DNA from: Robiginitomaculum sp.
GTDB taxonomy: Bacteria; Pseudomonadota; Alphaproteobacteria; Caulobacterales; Maricaulaceae
Assembly: GCA_015485155.1 (NCBI GenBank)
Contig: WFUF01000018.1
Span: 1-42,842 of the forward strand
Direction: 5' to 3'
DNA: 42,842 bases
In this document: one piece after another, positions 36,625-42,842 of the stretch
How positions within the stretch are numbered: the stretch's first letter is position 1
Layout of the letters: the number at the start of each line of letters is the position of its first letter
Notes under the pieces: model-generated
Told to the model about the DNA's origin: nothing
Seen by the model: the letters and a program-made list of their open reading frames with translations, nothing else
The model's database searches: none
Position numbers and translations under genes: made by a program

Positions 36625-39108
36625 ATGAAATTACTTAACAGGCGCATCCTTGCGTCAACCGCAATTGTTGCTGCCATGGTTGTTCCTGGCGCGGCCTTGG
36701 CACAGCTTGCAGATGAGATTGTCGTAACTGCACAAAAACGTGAAAGCACGCTACAAGATACACCAATTGCAATGAGTGCCGTTGATAGCGAGACACTGTC
36801 GGACTCGACTATCCGTGACACTCGCGATTTGCAAGTATTGGTTCCATCCTTGTCCGTCCCACAATTTGCCAATCCATCGGCAACGACAATTGCCATTCGT
36901 GGTATTGGTACATCGGGATTTAATGCAGGTCTGGAACCATCAGTTGGCGTATTTATTGACGGCGTTTATCGCTCCCGGGCCGGTTCGTCCCTTAGCGATT
37001 TCCTTGCCGTTGATCGCATTGAGGTTCTGCGAGGCCCGCAGTCAACCCTGTACGGGAAAAACACCCCTGCCGGTGTTTTAAGTATCATTACCAAAAAGCC
37101 TGAGTTTGAATATGGCGGCGAAGGAGAGTTCTCTTACGGCACATACAACCAGATTATCGCCAAAGCTTCGGTAACAGGCCCCATTGGTGACGGCGAGAAA
37201 GCCGCCATAAGGATTTCTGGAAACCTGAATAAGCGCAAAGGGTTCATTACTAACAGCCTGACTGGCGAAGATGTAAATAACCGTAACCGCTATGGTGTTC
37301 GCGGACAGCTTTTGCTTGAGCCAAATGATAATCTTTCAGTTCGCTTTATTGCTGATTACAACAACACTGATGAGCGATGCTGTGGTGCCACCCCGATTTT
37401 ACATGCTCCTGGTCCCTTGGCTGCCTTATTGGATCTTGGTGGACCTCTAACCAATCCCCTGCCCGGCGGCGCACCTAATCTGCTAACTAATGATCCGTTT
37501 GACCGGGTTGTAAGCTATAACGGCAATGTTGGTACCCAGAACGAGAGCTACGGCTTTTCTGGAGAAGTCAATTATGACATGGGCAATGCCACTCTAACCT
37601 CGATCACTGCGTATCGCGGGTTTGATGAGACCAGCAATATCGACGCTGACTTTATTGACGCATCTTTGGTTGAAAATCGCCGTGTTGATGATGACTTTAC
37701 CACTTTCACCCAGGAACTGCGCCTTACCTCAAACGGTAGCGGCCAGATTGACTGGATGATTGGCGGCTATTACTTCAATCAGGATCTAAACACGAGAAAC
37801 CGCACCACATTTGGTGAAGATGCAAGGACCTATGCCGATAATCTTGCAAATCTGCTGACCGGCGGTGCAGCAAACCTTTCGACTGTCGAAAGTTTGTTCT
37901 TGCTGGGACAAGCCATTGGCTTACCAACTGATTTGGGTCAGCCGTTTTTTTCTGGTCCGATAGCCCCCGGCACATTCTTCAGGCAAGGAGATGGCCTTGG
38001 CTTTGATTTCAACCAAAAATCAGAAAGCTATTCAGCATTTGGATCTGTTGACTGGAATGCCACAGACCAGCTGACAGTAACTACCGGTTTACGCTACACG
38101 AATGAAAGCAAGGATGTTGTTGGTGTATTTACTACTGATGACGTGTTTTCATCACTGGATTTGAATAATTTACAATTCCTTGAATTATTCCCTGCTGCCG
38201 GAACTCCACTGGCTCCAGGAATATTCAGCCCCGGGCCATTGCCACGAAACGCTTTTGCCGGCTTTGCTGCCTTACAGCCGTTTAAGGCAACAGCAGACTT
38301 CACCAGCACCCGCAGTGAAAGTCAGGTTACCGGTAATGTTATCGTGTCATATGACTGGAGTGATGAGTTCAACACCTATTTGAGCTATAGCCGTGGTTAC
38401 AAGGCTGGTGGTTTTAACCTGTCACAGGACACTTCGGTAACTGGTCGTGACTTCAAACCTGAAATTATGCATAATTACGAGCTTGGCTGGAAAGCAAAAC
38501 TGTTTGACAATCATGTTCAGTTTAACGGCGCGGTCTTTAACCAGACCCTCGTTGACTTCCAAAGCAACACCTTTAATGGCATTTCCTTTGACTTGACCAA
38601 TGCCGGTTCGGTAAGCGTTGATGGTTTTGAACTTGATATTCTGGCCCGTCCAACAGACAATTTCATCTTTACATTTGCATCAACCTATCTCGATGCCAAA
38701 TATGATGAGTTCCTGCGGGGCCCGGCAATAATTGGATCGCCTACTCCCACCACTGACCTAAGCGGACAGCGTCTGGCTGGCGTTTCAAAGTGGACGATAT
38801 CTTCTACGGCTACTTATGAAGTGCCAATTGGTGATCAATTTGGATATGTCCGCGGCGAAGCCTATTATCGCAGCGGGTTTAATCCGGGAACTGACCTGAA
38901 CCCTCTAAAAGAGCAAGGTGATTCCATGGTTTTATCTGCCAGTGCCGGTGTTCGCTCAGAGCAGTGGGACCTGAGCATCTGGGGTAAGAACCTGACAGAT
39001 GAGCAATTGTTCCAGGGTATCTTTGATACAGTATTCCAGGCTGGCAGCTTAAGCGGATATCCGATTGATCCTGCTACCTATGGCGTAACCTTACGCGTTC
39101 GCAGATAA
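36625..39108 (+). CDS. TonB-dependent outer-membrane receptor
   Basis: The 827-residue receptor imports a ligand across the outer membrane using TonB energy. It begins with a signal peptide (MKLLNRRILASTAIVAAMVVPGAALA) followed by the TonB box DEIVVTAQKR. The plug domain is visible as IAIRGIGTSGF and RIEVLRGPQSTLYGKNTPAGVLSIITKKP, and the barrel fills the remainder, ending TYGVTLRVRR. I chose the second ATG (36625) because AGGGGA lies six bases upstream; the frame begins at 36601. The ligand is unknown; the upstream esterase and phosphodiesterase genes suggest lipids or esters, while siderophores remain possible. It ends in a strong terminator. Confidence 0.93.
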   Translation: MKLLNRRILASTAIVAAMVVPGAALAQLADEIVVTAQKRESTLQDTPIAMSAVDSETLSDSTIRDTRDLQVLVPSLSVPQFANPSATTIAIRGIGTSGFNAGLEPSVGVFIDGVYRSRAGSSLSDFLAVDRIEVLRGPQSTLYGKNTPAGVLSIITKKPEFEYGGEGEFSYGTYNQIIAKASVTGPIGDGEKAAIRISGNLNKRKGFITNSLTGEDVNNRNRYGVRGQLLLEPNDNLSVRFIADYNNTDERCCGATPILHAPGPLAALLDLGGPLTNPLPGGAPNLLTNDPFDRVVSYNGNVGTQNESYGFSGEVNYDMGNATLTSITAYRGFDETSNIDADFIDASLVENRRVDDDFTTFTQELRLTSNGSGQIDWMIGGYYFNQDLNTRNRTTFGEDARTYADNLANLLTGGAANLSTVESLFLLGQAIGLPTDLGQPFFSGPIAPGTFFRQGDGLGFDFNQKSESYSAFGSVDWNATDQLTVTTGLRYTNESKDVVGVFTTDDVFSSLDLNNLQFLELFPAAGTPLAPGIFSPGPLPRNAFAGFAALQPFKATADFTSTRSESQVTGNVIVSYDWSDEFNTYLSYSRGYKAGGFNLSQDTSVTGRDFKPEIMHNYELGWKAKLFDNHVQFNGAVFNQTLVDFQSNTFNGISFDLTNAGSVSVDGFELDILARPTDNFIFTFASTYLDAKYDEFLRGPAIIGSPTPTTDLSGQRLAGVSKWTISSTATYEVPIGDQFGYVRGEAYYRSGFNPGTDLNPLKEQGDSMVLSASAGVRSEQWDLSIWGKNLTDEQLFQGIFDTVFQAGSLSGYPIDPATYGVTLRVRR

Positions 39109-39129
39109 TATAGACAACATCTAAAACAT

Positions 39130-39166
39130 AAGGCCGGGTTGCAAACAAAACAGCCCGGCCTTTTTA
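39130..39166 (+). terminator. Rho-independent terminator after the TonB-dependent receptor
   Basis: AAGGCCGGG (39130-39138) and CCCGGCCTT (39154-39162) form a 9-bp G/C-rich stem, and the following bases are TTTTATTTT. It lies between convergent receptor and glpK ends and may also stop glpK transcription from the other strand, though the T-run on that side is shorter. Confidence 0.9.
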
Positions 39167-39185
39167 TTTTCAGGCTATTATTGCT

Positions 39186-40682
39186 TCAGACGGCTGCCAA
39201 TACCTGTTTCATGGCGGTTTGCCATTGTTCAAGAAATTTCTGTCGCAAATCATCATCCATTTGAGGGCAGAATTGCTGATCAATTTTGCGAATGTCGGAC
39301 AGCTCATTCAATCCCCTGCGCAATCCAATGCCCATCATGGCAAGACCTGCTGCACCGATTGCGGTGCTTTCAATATTTACCGGTCTCTCTACAGGCACTG
39401 ACAGAATATCTGACAGGAACTGCAACAGCCAATTGTTGCGCACCATACCGCCATCTACCCGAATTGCCAGCACATCAACCCCGTCCTGTGCCAGAGCCTG
39501 CACAAGGTCAAAAGTCTGATACACCACGGACTCAAGGGCTGCGCGCACTATTTGCTCCTTGCCAGAACCGCGGCTTAATCCCAGCAAGGCCCCCTTCGCT
39601 TCACTCTTCCAGTGCGGCGCCCCCAGGCCAACAAAGGCAGGAACCAGAACCACACCAGATGTATCAGGAATTGAACTGGCCAGTGTTTCACATTCTGAGG
39701 CATTCTTTATCAAGCCCAAGCCATCACGCACCCACTGAATAGTAGACCCGGCTGACAGAATAGATCCTTCAAGAGCATAGGTTATTCTGCCATCAATCTG
39801 ATAGGCAATCGTACCCAGCAAGCGATGCTTTGAGCGCAACAACTCGTCCCCGGTGTTAACCAGCAGGAACGAACCCGTACCAAAAGTTGACTTCAAATCT
39901 CCGGGCCTAAAACAGGACTGTCCAATACTGGCTGCCTGCTGATCACCGGCAACGCCACGGATGGGAATATCAATACCGCAATGATCAAGTGCAATGTTTC
40001 CATAATTGGCAACGCAATCCTTGACCTTGGGCAATAAGGATGATGGTACGTCGAAAATCTGTAGCATCTCCTCAGACCATTTGCCTTTACCAATATCGTA
40101 TAATGCTGTGCGCGAAGCATTGGTTGCATCACAGGCGTGAACCTGACCGCATGTAAGTCGCCAAATTAGAAAACTATCCACCGTGCCAAAGGCTAATTCG
40201 CCCCGATTAGCCCGCTCCCTTGCCCCGGAAACATTATCCAGCACCCATGCAATTTTGGTTGCCGAAAAATATGGATCAAGCAGCAATCCGGTTGTTTTGG
40301 TGACTGCTTCTTCCAGAGCCTCAGCCTTTAATTTCTGGCAAATATCAGCCGTGCGCCGATCCTGCCAGACAATTGCATTATATACCGGCTCACCTGTTTT
40401 TTTATCCCAGATGATTGTGGTCTCGCGTTGATTGGTAATTCCGCAGGAAATTGGTACATATCCCTTTTGGCTGGCCTCATTAACCACCGACTGCACCGTG
40501 TAAAGAACAGTACGCCATATCTCTTCCGGGTCATGTTCCACCCACCCAGGGCGCGGATATATCTGGTTAAACTCTTGTTGTGCCGAGCAAACCATTTTGC
40601 CATCGGCATCATAAATAATTGCCCGACTGCTGGTGGTGCCCTGATCTATGGCGAGAATCGCTTCTTTCACAAATTTCTCCAT
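39186..40682 (-). CDS. glpK: Glycerol kinase
   Basis: GlpK phosphorylates glycerol to sn-glycerol-3-phosphate with ATP in the cytosol. The 498 residues from ATG 40682 match the family. FGGY signatures are present: AIDQGTTSSRAI near the N-terminus (ADP site), WQDRRTADI, and the C-terminal LAIRVDGGMVRNNWLLQFLSDIL with DGG. The glycerol site Arg-Glu and Trp (TNQRETTIIWD) is intact. The frame extends to an ATG at 40733, but homology and length favour 40682. It is divergent from glpD with a short shared promoter region (40683-40765). glpF is not in the window. Confidence 0.96.
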   Translation of the reverse strand: MEKFVKEAILAIDQGTTSSRAIIYDADGKMVCSAQQEFNQIYPRPGWVEHDPEEIWRTVLYTVQSVVNEASQKGYVPISCGITNQRETTIIWDKKTGEPVYNAIVWQDRRTADICQKLKAEALEEAVTKTTGLLLDPYFSATKIAWVLDNVSGARERANRGELAFGTVDSFLIWRLTCGQVHACDATNASRTALYDIGKGKWSEEMLQIFDVPSSLLPKVKDCVANYGNIALDHCGIDIPIRGVAGDQQAASIGQSCFRPGDLKSTFGTGSFLLVNTGDELLRSKHRLLGTIAYQIDGRITYALEGSILSAGSTIQWVRDGLGLIKNASECETLASSIPDTSGVVLVPAFVGLGAPHWKSEAKGALLGLSRGSGKEQIVRAALESVVYQTFDLVQALAQDGVDVLAIRVDGGMVRNNWLLQFLSDILSVPVERPVNIESTAIGAAGLAMMGIGLRRGLNELSDIRKIDQQFCPQMDDDLRQKFLEQWQTAMKQVLAAV

Positions 40683-40765
40683 CACTGTTTCTTGTGTACA
40701 GGCTTTTGCCATTGCACTATTGCAGTTCAACATAGGGCAATGCAGGGCTTTGGGCGAGGTTTTCC

Positions 40766-42253
40766 ATGAAATTTGACTATGATCTTTTGGTTATCGGCGG
40801 CGGCATAAACGGCTCAGGCATAGCCCGTGATGCTGCCGGTCGAGGTCTGTCAGTATGTCTGGTAGAACAGGCTGACCTTGCCAGTGGCACATCTTCGGCC
40901 AGTTCAAAAATGATCCATGGCGGATTACGGTATCTGGAGTATTATGAATTTGCTCTGGTGCGTCAGGCGTTACGGGAGCGAGAAACTCTGTTGCGTATTG
41001 CTCCACATCTTATTTCCCCTTTGCGTATTGTACTGCCTGTCTTACCGGATATGAGGCCAAAATGGATGATACGGATTGGCTTGTGGATTTATGACCATCT
41101 GGGAGGCAAAATATCACTGCCTGCGACCAGTGCAATCAAGCTTGAGCACAGCGAATATGGATTACCACTAGCACCGGGTCCAACTCAGGCTTTTGCTTAT
41201 TCTGATGGCTGGGTTGATGATGCAAGACTGGTAATATTAAACGCGCTGGATGCGAAGCGGCACGGGGCAAGCATACAGACCCAAACAAGAGTAAATGGCC
41301 TTAAGCAAAAAGACGATGGCTGGCAGATCAGCCTGCAAAGCGCGGGAGTTACACGTCAGTGCACTGCCAGATGCGTAGTCAATGCCGCCGGCCCATGGGC
41401 TGATATGGTGGATGAAATGGCTAATACATACCATGCCAGGCATATGCTAAAAGTTCAGGGAAGTCATATTGTGCTGCGCAAATTATACGAAGGCGACCAT
41501 GCTTATTTGTTTCAACACCCAGATGGCCGGGTTTTATTTGCCATTCCGTTTCAAGATGACTTCACCTTGTTTGGAACCACAGACACCCCGATATCATCTG
41601 ATCCCGGCAAAGCTCATTTGACCGAACAGGAGACTGAATATTTACTAAAGGGGATTGAGCGTTTTTTTGCCATAAAGCGCACAGAAAACGATATTGTATG
41701 GAGCTTTTCCGGAGTTAGAGCTTTATTTGGCAACCCTAAAAAAAAGGCATCTGCACTTTCTCGTGACTATGAATTAGTAATGGATCCGCCGGGCGAAACA
41801 CCACCACTTTTAAGTGTTCTGGGAGGCAAAATAACCACCTATCGCAGCCTGTCAGAAAAAGCCGTAAATATGGTATGCTCGCGCCTGTCCACAACAAGCT
41901 GTGAGCCATGGACAGCAAAATCTGCCCTTCCCGGAGGTGATTTTGGCGCAAAGGATTTTGACCTGCTGGTTGGGAAGATTTTGGCTGATTGGCCATTTTT
42001 TGAGCAGAATAATGCAACCCGCCTTGCCCATGCCTATGGTACAATGTGCTTCCAGATTTTTGAGAATATCTCCTGTGAGGAGCAACTTGGAATTCATTTT
42101 GGCAGCGGTTTTTATGAGCGCGAAGCAGAATATCTGATCAAAAATGAATGGGCGGTGACGGTAGACGATATTTTGTGGCGGCGCACCAAGATGGGCTTAC
42201 GCTTTAGCCAAGAACAAGTCGAAACCTTAAAGGAATGGATAGAAAATCGCTAA
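40766..42253 (+). CDS. glpD: Aerobic glycerol-3-phosphate dehydrogenase
   Basis: GlpD is a membrane-associated FAD enzyme that oxidises glycerol-3-phosphate to dihydroxyacetone phosphate and passes electrons to quinone. The 495 residues match the usual 500. The Rossmann FAD motif is GGGINGSGIARDAAGRGLSVCLVE at about 11-34, followed by ASGTSSASSKMIHGGLRYLEYYEF, the signature of the family, and GLRYLEYYEF, then the GTTDTPI and SFSGVRAL stretches. It has no membrane segment. It sits 83 bases from the divergent glpK start. GAGG eight bases before ATG supports the start. Confidence 0.96.
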   Translation: MKFDYDLLVIGGGINGSGIARDAAGRGLSVCLVEQADLASGTSSASSKMIHGGLRYLEYYEFALVRQALRERETLLRIAPHLISPLRIVLPVLPDMRPKWMIRIGLWIYDHLGGKISLPATSAIKLEHSEYGLPLAPGPTQAFAYSDGWVDDARLVILNALDAKRHGASIQTQTRVNGLKQKDDGWQISLQSAGVTRQCTARCVVNAAGPWADMVDEMANTYHARHMLKVQGSHIVLRKLYEGDHAYLFQHPDGRVLFAIPFQDDFTLFGTTDTPISSDPGKAHLTEQETEYLLKGIERFFAIKRTENDIVWSFSGVRALFGNPKKKASALSRDYELVMDPPGETPPLLSVLGGKITTYRSLSEKAVNMVCSRLSTTSCEPWTAKSALPGGDFGAKDFDLLVGKILADWPFFEQNNATRLAHAYGTMCFQIFENISCEEQLGIHFGSGFYEREAEYLIKNEWAVTVDDILWRRTKMGLRFSQEQVETLKEWIENR

Positions 42254-42256
42254 AGA

Positions 42257-42300
42257 GCATTTTTAGCAAAAGTGGGAACCGGTTTTGCGGCCAAAAATGC
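42257..42300. repeat. 44-bp nested palindrome with a GCAAAAGTGGGAACCGGTTTTGC core
   Basis: The outer arms GCATTTTT and AAAAATGC and the inner arms GCAAAA and TTTTGC pair to make a two-storey hairpin around GTGGGAACCGG. I recall a very similar intergenic motif as common in alphaproteobacterial genomes. A half copy (GCATTTTTAGCAAAAGTGGG) recurs at 42316-42335 and a degenerate one at 10651-10670. Confidence 0.7.
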
Positions 42301-42330
42301 GATAAACAAAGATTTGCATTTTTAGCAAAA
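42283..42330 (+). repeat. 48-bp direct repeat, copy A
   Basis: The block that begins TTTTGCGGCCAAAAATGCG and ends AGCAAAA recurs at 42456-42503 with one difference (T here, C there, six bases before the final AAAA). The copies are 173 bp apart, so slippage or recombination could delete the three units between them. Confidence 0.85.
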
Positions 42331-42339
42331 GTGGGAAGC

Positions 42340-42454
42340 TCTTTTAATGTCCTACCGCTTCGCTACTTGAGGACTCTTTATTTGCGCTACCGCCTAGCGG
42401 CTACTTGAGGGAGTCTTTTAATGTCCTATCGCCTAGCGGCTACTTGAGGACGGG
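42340..42454 (+). repeat. Three tandem imperfect units of 35-41 bp with internal hairpins
   Basis: Unit 1 is 42340-42374, unit 2 is 42375-42413 and unit 3 is 42414-42454. Each begins TCTTT and has the pattern (G)CTAxCGCxTxGC, then CTACTTGAGG. Units 1 and 3 are bounded by GTCCT and AGGAC, which can pair, and units 2 and 3 contain CGCCTAGCGG, a further small hairpin. They are not spaced like CRISPR repeats. Confidence 0.75.
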
Positions 42455-42455
42455 T

Positions 42456-42503
42456 TTTTGCGGCCAAAAATGCGATAAACAAAGATTTGCATTTTCAGCA
42501 AAA
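42456..42503 (+). repeat. 48-bp direct repeat, copy B
   Basis: Matches 42283-42330 at 47 of 48 positions and brackets the tandem units together with copy A. Confidence 0.85.
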
Positions 42504-42648
42504 CTCTCTGGCGATGTTATAATTTTAGCCCAGAAAAAACTGTTTCCTTATTTTCCCCGGTGGATAATGGCCAGAGCAGGCGCAAGGTATTTGGATTTTC
42601 AGCTTTGCCTGCACCCGGGAAGTGACGCACAAAACCCTTTTGCTTTTA

Positions 42649-42842
42649 GGGTTTGAGAGAAATATTTACCTGTCAAAGAGCTCATTTGTCGGGAACTTTA
42701 GCCCGAACCCTTGCATTATAACAGTGCTGGCAAGTGCGGGCATCTTTACCACTTATCCCCGACCCTCAAGGGTCAGTTAGTATAGAGAAGGGTCATTTAA
42801 GGGTCATCTGGTTATCAAAAAGTGCTGTTTTGGTGTGATTAC
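42649..42842 (-). repeat. Dispersed iteron/promoter/boxA-like repeat, copy 2 (may run off the edge)
   Basis: Read on the minus strand this is the second copy of the element at 10789-10980, 194 bp long in the window. It has the same order: conserved GTAATCACACC block at the edge, three TGACCCTT iterons (in 42767-42806), GGGGATAAGTG at 42750-42760, TATAAT at 42715-42720, the pairable TCGGG and CCCGA around 42691-42707, and GCTCTTTGACA at 42671-42681. An extra GACCC-TCAA-GGGTC hairpin lies at 42761-42774. The 23-bp exact match reaches the last base, so the true boundary may be outside. Confidence 0.85.

Larger units (their letters stand above)
42254..42842. other. 589-bp non-coding repeat island at the right window edge
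   Basis: No gene was found between the glpD stop and the window end. The region contains, from left to right, a nested palindrome (42257-42300), a 48-bp direct repeat in two copies, three tandem hairpin units between them, an A/T-mixed spacer (42504-42648) and copy 2 of the iteron/boxA-like element (42649-42842), which may continue beyond the window. Confidence 0.8.

Noticed and set aside
42340-42454. Possible CRISPR array
   Set aside because: Only three units, adjoining without spacers and imperfect, with no cas gene in the window.
42405-42656. Plus-strand reading frame of 83 codons in the repeat island
   Set aside because: It runs through the tandem hairpin units and the 48-bp repeat, has no ribosome site, and its translation shows no protein-like pattern.

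Overview
The window looks like chromosomal DNA from a Gram-negative alphaproteobacterium of moderate GC content (upper 40s percent by eye). The evidence is a glnB-glnA pair next to the NAD(P)H-hydrate repair gene, an mreB-mreC-mreD-mrdA-rodA operon whose MreB is strongly Caulobacter-like, a TonB-dependent receptor, a large autotransporter, and many lipoproteins. The large outer-membrane proteins point towards a marine Caulobacterales/Hyphomonadaceae-like or related lineage, but I cannot place it to genus. No rRNA, tRNA, CRISPR, transposase or phage gene was seen. Coding density is high.

Layout. 1-1346 (-): 5' part of the bifunctional NAD(P)HX repair enzyme, running off the left edge. 1500-3283 (+): PII protein and glutamine synthetase. 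3461-6649 (+): a 1062-residue autotransporter. 6950-10650 (+): lipoprotein isoaspartyl peptidase/asparaginase, ParE and a small DUF442-type phosphatase-like protein. 10651-11166: non-coding, with a repeat that looks like a promoter plus leader. 11167-13944 (-): methyltransferase, unknown lipoprotein and NSS-family sodium symporter. 14128-17265 (+): soluble multi-PAS hybrid histidine kinase. 17267-22859 (-): the rod-shape operon rodA, mrdA, mreD, mreC, mreB. 22981-24611 (-): VTT-domain membrane protein and miaA, divergent from serB (24610-25503, +). 25500-26891 (-): DegP/DegQ-type protease. 27071-30713 (+): SIMPL-domain protein and M1 aminopeptidase lipoprotein. 30847-36453 (+): a tight run of Tat-exported glycerophosphodiesterase, aldehyde dehydrogenase, small membrane protein, sterol-desaturase-family hydroxylase and type-B carboxylesterase lipoprotein. 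36625-39108 (+): TonB-dependent receptor. 39186-42253: divergent glpK and glpD. 42254-42842: non-coding repeat island.

How the genes work together. Nitrogen assimilation (glnB/glnA), cell elongation (mre/mrdA/rodA), and glycerol-3-phosphate use (glpK, glpD and possibly the exported phosphodiesterase) are recognisable modules. The 30.8-39.1 kb block may take up and dismantle lipids or esters. Most of the rest is housekeeping.

The most unusual signal is a pair of about 193-bp elements in opposite orientation, at 10789-10980 and 42649-42842. Each has three TGACCCTT iterons, then a TATAAT box at fixed spacing, then a short G/C-rich hairpin candidate, then a GCTCTTTGACA box that resembles the rRNA-operon antitermination boxA. 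Neither copy is followed by rRNA; both point into non-coding DNA. They may be dispersed rrn-leader-like promoters driving non-coding transcripts, or relics of rRNA operon leaders. A second notable point is mreB, whose conserved N-terminus lies upstream of its first ATG and implies a CTG or ATT start.
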